A stretch of 27,752 nucleotides of DNA from Methanobacteriota archaeon (GTDB taxonomy: Archaea > Halobacteriota > Methanomicrobia > Methanomicrobiales > Methanoculleaceae), in NCBI GenBank assembly GCA_023393455.1, contig JAEWLJ010000022.1:1-27752 (forward strand), written 5' to 3'. Numbering within the stretch: position 1 is the first letter of the stretch; every line of letters starts with the position of its first letter. Made by a program: the position numbers and the translations under genes. Shown piece after piece: positions 1-8,406 of the stretch. The notes beneath the pieces are model-generated. The model made no database searches. It was not told the DNA's origin and saw only the letters and a program-made list of their open reading frames with translations.

Positions 1-46
1 GGGGGGGTGTGGGGGGGGGTGGGGGGGGGGGGGGGGGGGGGGGGGG
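1..46. repeat. Poly-G tract (26 uninterrupted G at 21-46)
   Basis: Of the first 46 bases all are G except three T (positions 8, 10 and 20), and 21-46 is an uninterrupted run of 26 G. It lies inside the coding frame of the surface protein and gives a polyglycine linker. A run this long is prone to slippage in replication and is also hard to sequence or assemble, so its length is uncertain. Confidence 0.9.
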
Positions 47-668
47 CGGCTCCGCGCCGCCCGGCCCCGGCTGGAGCACGCCAAAGCCTGCCGCCACGCC
101 GACCCCCATTCCCAGCGCCCCCGACCGGATCGTCAGGGTCAGTTCGGCCGACGGCGCCATGACCCTCATGGCGGTCGATGCCGCCGGTGATCCGCTCTCC
201 GGGGTGACCCTCGCGGTGCTCGATCCGGCCGAGATGCCCGCGCTGCCCGGTGGCATATACACATTTGCCGGGTATGCCTGCATCGCCGGGCCGGAGGATG
301 CCGCCTTCTCCCCGGCGGTGATGCTTGCGTTCAACTTCACAGAAGATCAGTGGGACGATCTCTCAAGCGGCGGGCAGGGCGCCCTCGTAGTGCAGCAATA
401 CAATCGCTCGACCGAAACCTGGGAGGAGGTTTCCACCACCGTCTCCCCGGAGACCCGGAGTGTTGAGGCCGAAGTCCTGCACCTCAGTGTGTATGCGCTC
501 TTTGCCGCGGCACCCGAAGACGGGGCGGCAGAGGCGGCCGCCGCCGATACCGGCCCAGGAACCACTGCCGGGCGGGAGATCCCGTACACACAACTCATCC
601 CGGGCCTGCTTGCCCTCGTCATCGCGGGGGTGGGGGCGCTCCTCTACTTCCGAAAGGATGAGCCCTGA
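1..668 (+). CDS. C-terminal part of a membrane-anchored surface protein (5' truncated)
   Basis: The reading frame is already open at the window edge, so the true start is outside. The first part encodes a run of about 14 glycines from a G tract, followed by a Pro/Thr-rich linker. A beta-rich domain follows (roughly residues 40-165 of the visible part). Its pattern, PAVMLAFNFTEDQWDD, then a long strand, a TW-EEV turn and a VLHLSVYALFA strand, resembles the compact beta domain found just before the membrane anchor in many Methanomicrobiales surface proteins. An Ala/Gly/Asp linker leads to one C-terminal transmembrane helix (IPGLLALVIAGVGALLYF) and a short charged tail RKDEP. The protein should be outside the cell, anchored at its C-terminus. 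The helix is not a clear PGF-CTERM signal. It is convergent with the next gene, with 18 bp between stops. The function of the missing N-terminal part is unknown. Confidence 0.75.
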   Translation, partial: GGVGGGGGGGGGGGGGSAPPGPGWSTPKPAATPTPIPSAPDRIVRVSSADGAMTLMAVDAAGDPLSGVTLAVLDPAEMPALPGGIYTFAGYACIAGPEDAAFSPAVMLAFNFTEDQWDDLSSGGQGALVVQQYNRSTETWEEVSTTVSPETRSVEAEVLHLSVYALFAAAPEDGAAEAAAADTGPGTTAGREIPYTQLIPGLLALVIAGVGALLYFRKDEP

Positions 669-674
669 AAAAAG
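667..674 (-). terminator. T-run downstream of the beta-propeller gene
   Basis: Six consecutive A on the plus strand (668-673) in the short gap between two convergent stop codons give a U run at the end of the minus-strand transcript, as in archaeal intrinsic termination. The run is short, so support is modest. Confidence 0.4.
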
Positions 675-686
675 TGATGGAGGGGG

Positions 687-1904
687 TTACCCTCTCCGCT
701 TCCTTCCCGCGAAGAGGAGGAGGAGCGCCGCCCCGGCAGCCGCCGCACCGAATCCCGGTGCCGCCGTCGGGGCGGGGTTCACCGGCTCCGTGATGCCGGC
801 CAGCCAGGCGGCGCTGGTGTCGGGGGAGAGGAACTGGATGCCCGCAAGGGTGTAGCCGCCGGGAGCGCTGGCAGCGTCGTAAACTCCGGTAGCGGTGAAG
901 GCCGTGCTCCACAGGGGCGTCCCATCGGCATCCGTTCCGAGGACGAACCCCTCTCCGCTCCCCACGTTCGTGCCTGCAATGACATATCCGCCGGAGGGCC
1001 GCAGGGTGACGGAGTACCCGGAGAGCCCCTCCATGTTCCGGAGCCAGACCTGCTCTCCGTCTCCATCGACGAGGCCGTACCAGTAGTTGCCCGAGTAGAC
1101 GAACCGCCCGTCATCGGTCTCCTCGACGTCGAAGATGACCGGGACCTGGTAGTTCTCGTGCCAGAGCGTGTTGCCGTCGGCATCCAGGCGAGTGAGGAAG
1201 CCGTCGCCGATATCATAGGTGAAGGGCGACTTCGTGCCCCCGATGACGTATCCACCGTCGGCGGTCGCGATTCCTGCGTTCGCGGAGAGCCCCGGGAACG
1301 TCCGGTTCCAGACTGTCATGCCGTCGCCGTCGGTCTTTACGATGACCGCCGTCGTCTCGTTCTCTGAACCCGGCGGGTTCCAGAGCCACCCGATTGCGGC
1401 GTACCCGCCGTCCGCGGTTACTGCGACGGACGAGACCTTCATCCCCGGGATGACCTGCCGCCACTCCTCTTCACCGGCGCCGTTCGTCCTGATCAGGAAC
1501 GAAGAACCCTGGTAGGCGCGTTCCTGGTCCGACCCTGCCGCAGAGATGTTGTAGCCGGCGGCGATGTATCCCCCGTCGGCGGTCTCTGCAACCGAGGCCG
1601 GGGAGATTCCGGGGATGCTCGCGTTCCATACCTCATTCCCCTGCCCGTCGGTCTTCATGAGCAGCAGGTTCGCGCTTCCCCCGTACTTCTCCGCAAGGGT
1701 CGAGCCGAGAACGATGGACCCGCCATCCGCTGTCGGCGCAACGGCGTCGAACTTGTTGTTGCTCTCCGGTGCGAACGTCGCGTTCCAGGCGACCTCCGGT
1801 GAGGTCTCGCTCGCAGAGACGATCCCTGCCGGCAGCACCACCGCGATGAGCAGCGCCGCGAGGATCGTCCCCGACTTCCAGAAGTCTCGGACTTTCTTCG
1901 TCAT
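687..1904 (-). CDS. Secreted seven-bladed beta-propeller-like protein with PGF-CTERM anchor
   Basis: The N-terminus has a basic stretch (MTKKVRDFWKSG), a hydrophobic segment and an ASA-like signal peptidase site. The body contains seven repeats of about 50 residues, each with a TADGGYxxxG-like strand and most followed by KTDxxGxxxWNxTxPG. This matches a seven-bladed propeller of the PQQ/kelch-like kind seen in archaeal surface proteins. The C-terminus is PGFGAAAAGAALLLLFAGRKRR, the tripartite PGF-CTERM signal (PGF motif, hydrophobic stretch, basic tail) processed by archaeosortase A in haloarchaea and methanogens. The protein should be exported and lipid-anchored at the cell surface. The ligand is unknown. 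The frame can begin at GTG 1916, but ATG 1904 gives a better signal peptide. Neither start has a clear ribosome binding site, so a leaderless or short-leader transcript is possible. Confidence 0.85.
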   Translation of the reverse strand: MTKKVRDFWKSGTILAALLIAVVLPAGIVSASETSPEVAWNATFAPESNNKFDAVAPTADGGSIVLGSTLAEKYGGSANLLLMKTDGQGNEVWNASIPGISPASVAETADGGYIAAGYNISAAGSDQERAYQGSSFLIRTNGAGEEEWRQVIPGMKVSSVAVTADGGYAAIGWLWNPPGSENETTAVIVKTDGDGMTVWNRTFPGLSANAGIATADGGYVIGGTKSPFTYDIGDGFLTRLDADGNTLWHENYQVPVIFDVEETDDGRFVYSGNYWYGLVDGDGEQVWLRNMEGLSGYSVTLRPSGGYVIAGTNVGSGEGFVLGTDADGTPLWSTAFTATGVYDAASAPGGYTLAGIQFLSPDTSAAWLAGITEPVNPAPTAAPGFGAAAAGAALLLLFAGRKRRG

Positions 1905-2003
1905 GAAATCGATCACTGGTTCGGTGCGGCGCGCAAAAAAGGGTAGTGGTTCACCCCGGCAATCCTTGCATTAATGAACGTGAACTTCCAATACCTTTAG
2001 CAC

Positions 2004-3014
2004 GTGTTGGCAACATTCGACGGAACCTGGGTGCGCCTCGGCGGTGAAGGGCGGACGCTCTACGAGCAGGGCGGCTACGGCAGGATCGAGGGAACCGGTC
2101 TCCGCCTCTCTCCCGAAGAGGCGCTCTACCTCATGGAGCGGGGCAAGATCGACGTGAAGGAGTTCAGTTTCGATGCCCTTCTCGGCCTCTTTGCCGGCCA
2201 GCCGAACTTCATCCGCCGGTACCTCGTCTACCGCGACATTCGCGAACGGGGATACGTGATTCAATCCGGCCCGCAGGATTTCCGTGTCTTCCGCCGCGGC
2301 CACAAGCCCGGGGTCGGAAAGTCCCAGTACCTGATCCGGGTCCTCTCCGAGCGGGACATCGTCAATTTTGATCGGTTGAGCCAGGACGTGCTTGCCGCGG
2401 TCAACATGAGGAAACAGTACCTTCTCGCGGTCGTCGACGACGAGGACGAGTTGACCTACTACGAGGTGCGGGTGCAGGTTCTCCCCGGGATCGGGGAGCC
2501 TGCGGGGTGCGCGACGGCGGTGGAGGCCACGCTCTTCGGGACCTACGCGCTCGCCCATCTGCCGCCGGGAACTCCGGTCGAAGAGGACTGGTACGGCAAG
2601 CGGCTCGACGCCGAGCGGCTGCTCCTCCGTCCGGTCGAGTCGATCTACCTCATGCGCAGAGGCTGCCTCTCGGTCGTGCGCGACGGCGAACCGATGACCG
2701 CAGAGCGGTTCTTCGACGCGGCGGCAGAGAAAGACGCCGAGATCCATGAGAAAGAACGGGTCTTCTCCGACCTCCGGGAGAAGGGCTACATCCCCCGGAC
2801 GGGCTACAAGTTCGGCCACCACTTCCGCGTCTACTCGGGAAAGATGAGCCATTCCGAGATGCTCGTTCACGCGGTTCCGTCCGGGACATCCACGCCGATG
2901 AGCGGTGTCTCCCGCTCCGTCCGGCTTGCTCACAGCGTCAGAAAAAAGATGTTGTTTGCCTGCATATATAACACCGATATCAGATACGTCGAATTTGCCC
3001 GAATAAAACTGTGA
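2004..3014 (+). CDS. endA: tRNA-splicing endonuclease, two-repeat archaeal type
   Basis: This enzyme cuts introns out of pre-tRNA at bulge-helix-bulge structures. At 336 aa it has the double length of the alpha2 archaeal type, with two tandem endonuclease repeats. The first (about residues 1-165) contains YVIQSGPQDFRVFRRG and ends in LLAVVDDEDELTYYEVR. The second (about 170-336) contains GYKFGHHFRVYSG, HSEMLVH and RLAHSVRKKMLFA, which supply the expected catalytic Tyr (Y277) and His (H283) and a basic cluster VRKK where the catalytic Lys belongs. The first repeat lacks the full set, as usual for the structural half. The start is GTG 2004; TTG 2007 is possible, and there is no clear ribosome binding site. 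It is first in a run with trpS 10 bp downstream, which suggests a translation operon. Confidence 0.9.
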   Translation: MLATFDGTWVRLGGEGRTLYEQGGYGRIEGTGLRLSPEEALYLMERGKIDVKEFSFDALLGLFAGQPNFIRRYLVYRDIRERGYVIQSGPQDFRVFRRGHKPGVGKSQYLIRVLSERDIVNFDRLSQDVLAAVNMRKQYLLAVVDDEDELTYYEVRVQVLPGIGEPAGCATAVEATLFGTYALAHLPPGTPVEEDWYGKRLDAERLLLRPVESIYLMRRGCLSVVRDGEPMTAERFFDAAAEKDAEIHEKERVFSDLREKGYIPRTGYKFGHHFRVYSGKMSHSEMLVHAVPSGTSTPMSGVSRSVRLAHSVRKKMLFACIYNTDIRYVEFARIKL

Positions 3015-3024
3015 GCGTCAGCAC

Positions 3025-4281
3025 ATGCATTCAGAACTGAACCCGTGGTCGAACAACCAGACCGTCGATGTAGACAGACTCTTTGCCGAGTTCGGCATCG
3101 AGCCGATCCGTGAGGCCGCAGAGAGGCTTCCCGAAGTACCGTCGTTTATGCGCAGGGGTATCGTCGTCGGGCACCGGGACTACAACCTGGTAGCCGACGC
3201 CATCCGGAACCGCACCCCGTTTCACGTGCTGACCGGGTTCATGCCTTCAGGCCTCCCGCACCTCGGGCACCTGATGGTCATGAAAGAGGTCGTCTGGCAT
3301 GTCCGTCAGGGCGGAAACGGCTACATCTCCATCGCCGACCGGGAAGCGCATGCGGTTCGCGGCATATCGTGGGAGAAGTGCCGCGAGTACGGGAAGGAGT
3401 ATCTCAAGGCCCTATATGCGCTCGGTTTCGAGGGCACGGCCTACTACCAGAGCAAGAACGAGCGCTTGAAGGATCTTGCGTTCGAGGCGGCCACGAAGGT
3501 GAACTTCTCGGAACTTGCGGCGATCTATGGGTTCGGGCCCGATACCTCGCTCTCCCACGCGATGAGCGTCGTCACCCAGGTCGCCGATATCCTCTTCCCG
3601 CAGCTCGACGCCGGCCCTGCGCCCACGATCGTCCCGGTCGGCCTCGACCAGGACCCGCATATCCGGCTCACCCGGGACGTGGCCTACAAACTCCGGATGT
3701 TCACGGTCGAGGATCGCGGCGCTCATATCAGCGTCCGGTCGAAGAACGCTCCCGAGGAGGCTATCGAGGCGGTGCACCGCGCCTTCTCCGGCTCGAAGAA
3801 GTATGCGGGCCACGTCGACGTCACCGGCCTTGTCCAGGAGCAGGTCGAGGACGCCGTCAGGAAGATCGAGATCGCTCACGGCGGGTTCGGGTTCTACCTC
3901 CCCTCGTCGACCTACCACATCTTCATGCCCGGGCTCCAGGGCGGGAAGATGTCGAGCAGCGTGCCGGAGAGTTCGTTCGGGTTCTACGAGCCCGATAAAT
4001 CGGTCAGGAAGAAGGTGATGGGGGCGATGACCGGCGGACGGATGACGCTCGAGGAGCAACAGCATCTCGGGGGCGAGCCGGCCGCCTGCTCGGTCTATCT
4101 CCTGAATCTCTTCCACATGCTCGAAGACGACGTGGAGCTCGCTGACCTCCACCGCCGGTGTGAGAGCGGCGAACTCACCTGCGGGCAGTGCAAGAAGGAG
4201 ACGTATGAGCGCGTGCAGGCGTTCCTTGTAGAATTACGGGATAAGATGGATTCGGTCGAGCATCTTGCAGAGGAGGTGTGA
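3025..4281 (+). CDS. trpS: Tryptophanyl-tRNA synthetase
   Basis: A class I aminoacyl-tRNA synthetase that charges tRNA-Trp with tryptophan in the cytoplasm. At 418 aa it has the size of the archaeal/eukaryotic form, with an N-terminal extension before the Rossmann fold. The HIGH-class signature appears as PSGLPHLGHL (about residues 74-83) and the KMSKS-class loop as KMSSS (308-312). Between them VGLDQDPHIRLTRD contributes to the active site and dimer fold. ATG 3025 is 10 bp after the endA stop. Its stop codon overlaps the alternative pheS start at 4278, which indicates translational coupling. Confidence 0.95.
   Translation: MHSELNPWSNNQTVDVDRLFAEFGIEPIREAAERLPEVPSFMRRGIVVGHRDYNLVADAIRNRTPFHVLTGFMPSGLPHLGHLMVMKEVVWHVRQGGNGYISIADREAHAVRGISWEKCREYGKEYLKALYALGFEGTAYYQSKNERLKDLAFEAATKVNFSELAAIYGFGPDTSLSHAMSVVTQVADILFPQLDAGPAPTIVPVGLDQDPHIRLTRDVAYKLRMFTVEDRGAHISVRSKNAPEEAIEAVHRAFSGSKKYAGHVDVTGLVQEQVEDAVRKIEIAHGGFGFYLPSSTYHIFMPGLQGGKMSSSVPESSFGFYEPDKSVRKKVMGAMTGGRMTLEEQQHLGGEPAACSVYLLNLFHMLEDDVELADLHRRCESGELTCGQCKKETYERVQAFLVELRDKMDSVEHLAEEV
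4271..4277 (+). promoter_or_regulatory. Ribosome binding site that decides the pheS start
   Basis: AGGAGGT inside the trpS 3' end is a full match to the anti-Shine-Dalgarno sequence. Its spacing is about 7 nt to GTG 4284 but none to GTG 4278, so translation probably begins at 4284. Confidence 0.7.
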
Positions 4282-4283
4282 CG

Positions 4284-5729
4284 GTGGAACTGACGCTGAA
4301 CGAGAAGAAGCTCCTGGTCGCCCTGGGGGCGACCGGGTCGGCCGACGCGGCCGTCCTTGCGGAGAAGATGGATACCCGCCGGGAAGCGGTGGTGCAGTAT
4401 GCGAACCTCGCCGGTGAACGGGGGCTTGTGGATGTGGACAAGCACGTCTCCCGGCGGTATCTCCCGACGGAGGAGGGGCGGGCCTATATAGAGAAGGGTC
4501 TTCCCGAGCGGCAGGTGCTCGAGAGTTTCGAGGAGACGATCCCGATGCGCGACCTCCAGCGCCATCCGCTCGCAAAGATCGCCATCGGCTGGATGCGCAA
4601 GAAGGGCTGGATCGCCATCCGCGACGGGGTCGTGACAAAGACCGGCGCGACCGCCCCGGGCCCCGATGAGGCCGCGTTTGCACGGCTCTCCGGGAGCGGC
4701 GCGATCGAGGATGGCGTTGGGGTCGGCGACCTCGTGAAGCGCGGGCTCGCCATGGAGGAGGAAACCGTCGCCTACACCGTCTCGGTCACCCCCCGCGGCC
4801 GCGAACTCCTCGAGGAAGGGCTCGACCTCCGCGAAGAGGTGGAGACGCTCACCCGCGAGCAGATCCTCTCCGGCGAGTGGAAGGATCTCCCGCTCCGGCG
4901 CTACGACGTCACGAAACTCCCGAAACGCGCCTACCCGGGCAAGACCCACCCCTACCAGCGCCTCATCGACGAGATGCGCCGCACCCTCTTCGATATGGGC
5001 TTTGAAGAGATGGCGGGGGGGATCGTGCAGAGTTCGTTCTGGAACTTCGACGCTCTCTTCCAGCCGCAGGATCACCCGGCGCGGGAGATGCAGGACACCT
5101 TCTTCCTCGGCGAGCGCTGGCCGCTCCCGGCGGGATACGAGCGCGTCCGGGACATGCATGAGCACGGCGGCGAGACCTCGTCTACTGGTTGGGGAGGCAC
5201 CTGGAGCGCCGCAAAGGCAGAGCAGTGTGTGCTCCGGACGCACACGACGGGTCTCTCCATTCAGCACCTCGCCGCGAACCCGAAGCCACCGGTCCGGGCG
5301 TTCTGCATCGGGAGGGTCTACCGGCGGGAAGCGGTCGACCCAACTCACCTCGCGGAGTTCGAGCAGCTCGAAGGAGTCGTGATGGACGAAGGTGTGAACT
5401 TCCGCCACCTTCTCGGGTTCTTAAAAGAGTTCTACGCCAAGATGGGCTTTGAGAAAGTCCGGTTCCGGCCGGGCTACTTCCCCTACACCGAACCCTCCGT
5501 GGAGCCGGAGGTCTATGTCGACGGGCTTGGCTGGGTGGAACTCGGCGGCGCGGGCGTCTTCCGGGAGGAGGTGACCGCGCCCCTCGGGATCGAGCATCCG
5601 GTCCTCGCGTGGGGCCTCGGGATCAGCCGGGTGGCAATGCTCCGGCTCGGCCTGCGGGATCTCCGGCAGCTCTACCGGAGCGACGTCGAGTGGGTCCGGG
5701 AGACGCCCACCTACGGCGGGAGGCGGTGA
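4284..5729 (+). CDS. pheS: Phenylalanyl-tRNA synthetase alpha subunit
   Basis: The catalytic subunit of the alpha2-beta2 enzyme that charges tRNA-Phe. The N-terminal part (about 1-210) contains winged-helix modules typical of the archaeal/eukaryotic long form, giving 481 aa in total. The class II core has motif 2 at RVYRREAVDPTHLAEFEQLEG and motif 3 at GLGISRVAMLRLG. TTGLSIQHLA and FPYTEPSVEPEV line the Phe pocket. GTG 4278 overlaps the trpS stop but directly abuts the AGGAGGT at 4271-4277. GTG 4284, which gives MELTLNEKK, lies about 7 nt from it and is the better start. The gene ends 2 bp before pheT. Confidence 0.95.
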   Translation: MELTLNEKKLLVALGATGSADAAVLAEKMDTRREAVVQYANLAGERGLVDVDKHVSRRYLPTEEGRAYIEKGLPERQVLESFEETIPMRDLQRHPLAKIAIGWMRKKGWIAIRDGVVTKTGATAPGPDEAAFARLSGSGAIEDGVGVGDLVKRGLAMEEETVAYTVSVTPRGRELLEEGLDLREEVETLTREQILSGEWKDLPLRRYDVTKLPKRAYPGKTHPYQRLIDEMRRTLFDMGFEEMAGGIVQSSFWNFDALFQPQDHPAREMQDTFFLGERWPLPAGYERVRDMHEHGGETSSTGWGGTWSAAKAEQCVLRTHTTGLSIQHLAANPKPPVRAFCIGRVYRREAVDPTHLAEFEQLEGVVMDEGVNFRHLLGFLKEFYAKMGFEKVRFRPGYFPYTEPSVEPEVYVDGLGWVELGGAGVFREEVTAPLGIEHPVLAWGLGISRVAMLRLGLRDLRQLYRSDVEWVRETPTYGGRR

Positions 5730-5731
5730 AC

Positions 5732-7387
5732 ATGGCAATAATCACGTTACCCTACCGGTACCTGGAACGGCTGGCCGGGACCGACCGGCAGACGATCATC
5801 GACCGTGTTCCGATGATCGGGGCCGACATCGAGCGGATTGAGGACGACCACGTGGACGTCGAGTTCTTCCCGGACCGCCCGGACCTCTACTCTCCCGAGG
5901 GTGTCGCCCGGGCGATGCGCGGGTTCCTCGGTATCGAGGAGGGGTTGCCGGCCTACACCGTCCGCCCTTCCGGAATCACCTTCTCGGTCGACCCCGGGCT
6001 TGCCGGTATCCGGCCGTATCTCGGCTCAGCCGTGATCCGGAACGTCAACCTCGACGAGGAGGCGATCGAGAGCCTGATGGCTCTCCAGGAGTCCCTCCAC
6101 TGGGCGGTCGGGCGCGGTCGGGGCAAGGTGGCGATCGGCGTCCACGATCTGGACGCGATCACGCCGCCGTTCCGCTACACCGCCTCGCCCCGTGAGCGGT
6201 CGTTCGTCCCGCTGGACTTCGAGCGGGAGATGACAATGGAGGAGATGCTTGCCGACCACCCGAAGGGCCGGGACTACGCTCACCTGGTGGAGAACTTCGA
6301 TCGGTTCCCGCTGATCGTCGATGCCGACGACCGGGTGCTTTCTTTCCCGCCGATCATCAACGGCGAACTGACGAGGGTCACGTCGGCGACGAAGAACATC
6401 CTGCTCGACTGCACCGGCACCGACAGAAAAGCGGTGATGACGGCAGTCAACATCATCTGCACGGCGCTCGCCGAGGCCGGGGCGACGGTCGAGAGTGTCA
6501 CTGTCGAGGGAGAGGAGATGCCCACGCTTGCGCCGACGGAAAGGGTCGTCTCGGTCGCGGAATGCTCCGCCCTCCTCGGCCTCCCCCTCTCGGGAGATGA
6601 GATCTCGCGGCTTCTTCGCCGGATGCGGTTCGGGGCGGAGCCTGAGGGCGATTCAAGGGTCCAGGTGCTCGTCCCCTGTTACCGCGCAGACATCCTCCAC
6701 GACTGGGACATCTTTGAAGACGTGGCGATCGCCTACGGCATCGAGAACTTCGACGCAGTCCTGCCGGCGACCTCCACGGTCGCGGAGGAGCACCCGATCA
6801 GTGCCATCGCGGGAGCGGTCAGGTCGGTGATGATCGGCCTCGGGTATCTTGAGATGATGCCGTTCACCCTTGTGAGCGAACGGGTGCTGTACGAGAAGAT
6901 GCAGCGCGAGCCCGCTCCCGGAACCCTCAGGCTGCTCCACCCGATCAGCGAGGAGCAGACGGTGGTCCGGACCGACCTCCTTCCTCTCCTGATGGAGATG
7001 CTCCAGGCGAACAAGCACCGCGAACTCCCGCAACGGCTCTTCACGGTGGGCGATGTGGTCGAGGACTGCGTCACCTCCCCGCGGGCCGCGGCGGTGAGCA
7101 TCCACCCGGCGGCCGACTTCTCAGAGGCCTATGCGGCGGCGGACGTCCTCTGCCGGGAACTCTCGCTCTCCTACACGGTCACGGAGTCGGCCGACCCGGC
7201 GTTCCTCGACGGCCGCCGCGGCGATATCGTCGTCGACGGGAGAAGAGTGGGGGTCTTCGGGGAGGTTCACCCGGCCGTTCTCAGGGCGTTCGACCTCGAG
7301 CACCCGGTCGCGGCGCTCGCGCTCGACCTTACAGTCGTACCGGGATACCCCGTTCCGCCAGGTAATCCTTCACCTGGCGGACGGTGA
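5732..7387 (+). CDS. pheT: Phenylalanyl-tRNA synthetase beta subunit
   Basis: The second subunit of the phenylalanyl-tRNA synthetase, with the B3/B4 domain that binds and edits tRNA-Phe. From ATG 5732 it is 551 aa, normal for archaea. It begins MAIITLPYRYLERL and contains VEFFPDRPDLYSPEGVARA (about 35-55), the B3/B4 region HWAVGRGRGKVAIGVHDL, the B5 region around FPPIINGELTRVTSATKN, and the C-terminal class II-like fold ending GVFGEVHPAVLRAFDLEHP. The frame is open further upstream inside pheS, but ATG 5732 has GGAGG/GGCGG just before it and matches the family N-terminus. The last 59 bp overlap the convergent hisF gene. The extra tail PGYPVPPGNPSPGGR is read from that overlap. Confidence 0.95.
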   Translation: MAIITLPYRYLERLAGTDRQTIIDRVPMIGADIERIEDDHVDVEFFPDRPDLYSPEGVARAMRGFLGIEEGLPAYTVRPSGITFSVDPGLAGIRPYLGSAVIRNVNLDEEAIESLMALQESLHWAVGRGRGKVAIGVHDLDAITPPFRYTASPRERSFVPLDFEREMTMEEMLADHPKGRDYAHLVENFDRFPLIVDADDRVLSFPPIINGELTRVTSATKNILLDCTGTDRKAVMTAVNIICTALAEAGATVESVTVEGEEMPTLAPTERVVSVAECSALLGLPLSGDEISRLLRRMRFGAEPEGDSRVQVLVPCYRADILHDWDIFEDVAIAYGIENFDAVLPATSTVAEEHPISAIAGAVRSVMIGLGYLEMMPFTLVSERVLYEKMQREPAPGTLRLLHPISEEQTVVRTDLLPLLMEMLQANKHRELPQRLFTVGDVVEDCVTSPRAAAVSIHPAADFSEAYAAADVLCRELSLSYTVTESADPAFLDGRRGDIVVDGRRVGVFGEVHPAVLRAFDLEHPVAALALDLTVVPGYPVPPGNPSPGGR

Positions 7388-8135
7388 ACTCGCCGTAGTG
7401 GAAGACGCTTGCCGCAAGGCAGGCGTCGGCCTTTCCTTCCGTGAACCCTTCGTAGAAGTGGTCGAGCGTCCCCACGCCACCGCTCGCGACCACCGGGACC
7501 CCGACCGCTTCCGAGACCGCTCTCGTGACCGGGATATCGAACCCCTCCTTCGTCCCGTCGGTCTCCATGCTGGTGAGGAGGATCTCGCCCGCCCCGCGCT
7601 CTTCAGCCTCCGCCGCCCAGGCGACAGCGTCAAGCCCCGTCCCCCGGCTTCCGCCGTGGGTGACGACCTCGTACCAGCACTCCCGGCCGTCGGCGAGGGT
7701 GATCGGGGTCTTTCCCGGTGCCGTCTCGTAGCTGCGCCGGACATCGACGGCGACGACGATGCACTGGGTTCCGAACCGTTCCGCACCCTGCGAGATCAGG
7801 CCCGGGTCGGCGACGGCGCTCGAGTTGATGCTCACCTTGTCCGCGCCCGCCCGGAGGATCTGCTTCATATCCTCGATCGTCCGGATGCCGCCGCCAATGG
7901 TGAGCGGGAGGAAGAGTTCGTCGGCCGCACGCTGCACGACATCGACGATCGTGCTCCGGTCCTCTCTTGTGGCGGCTATGTCGAGGAAGACAACCTCGTC
8001 CGCGCCCTGCTCGTTGTAGCGCTGGGCGAGTTCCACGGGATCACCGGCGTCCCGCAGGCCGACGAAGTGCGTACCCTTGACCACCCGCCCGTTCTTGAGG
8101 TCCAGGCAGGGGATGATCCGCTTGGTCAAAACCAT
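7329..8135 (-). CDS. hisF: Imidazole glycerol phosphate synthase cyclase subunit
   Basis: With HisH it converts PRFAR plus ammonia from glutamine to imidazole glycerol phosphate and AICAR in histidine synthesis. The (beta/alpha)8 barrel is complete at 268 aa. It has the start RIIPCLDLKNGRVVKGTHF with catalytic D12, the phosphate-binding stretches LTIGGGIRT and VVASGGVGT, and VVAVDV with the second catalytic Asp (D131). No other his gene is in the window, so histidine genes are dispersed here. ATG 8135 is the natural start. It is divergent from the homocysteine hydrolase gene, with 271 bp between them, and convergent with pheT. Confidence 0.95.
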   Translation of the reverse strand: MVLTKRIIPCLDLKNGRVVKGTHFVGLRDAGDPVELAQRYNEQGADEVVFLDIAATREDRSTIVDVVQRAADELFLPLTIGGGIRTIEDMKQILRAGADKVSINSSAVADPGLISQGAERFGTQCIVVAVDVRRSYETAPGKTPITLADGRECWYEVVTHGGSRGTGLDAVAWAAEAEERGAGEILLTSMETDGTKEGFDIPVTRAVSEAVGVPVVASGGVGTLDHFYEGFTEGKADACLAASVFHYGEFTVRQVKDYLAERGIPVRL

Positions 8136-8406
8136 GCGTAGTGGTTTTGAAGGCGGAGGTGATGAGGGTTTGGTATCTCTTGCAATCCCCGGGAGGGGTA
8201 TCAGGGCAACTCTGTTTCACCTGCGTAACCCCCCCGATCGATACTCCCTGATACCGCCACGTACTGCCCCGCCCCCTGGAGCGGAGGCCCCTTGGAGCGG
8301 GGTAAACACCGGCGACCCACTCCCCGCAGTTTTAAGTAATCGTGAAAGATACTTTTACAAGCAAACCGGAGGATATCCGGGCAGGATAACAGGTCTGGTG
8401 GTTTTT
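8136..8406. promoter_or_regulatory. Divergent promoter region between hisF and the homocysteine hydrolase gene
   Basis: No gene is visible in these 271 bp. TTTTAAGTA at about 8330-8338 is a plausible TATA box for the plus-strand gene, giving a leader of about 45 nt. GGTGG at 8397-8401 is a weak ribosome binding site 5 nt before ATG 8407. Two near-identical elements, CCCCTGGAGCGG (8273-8284) and CCCCTTGGAGCGG (8288-8300), lie about 30-50 bp upstream of the TATA box, where a regulator could bind. Confidence 0.5.

Noticed and set aside
4095..5408. A 437-codon open frame on the minus strand across pheS
   Set aside because: It lies wholly antisense to trpS/pheS, which have full family motifs. Its composition (Arg, Pro, Glu, Leu-rich) is that of a GC-rich shadow frame.
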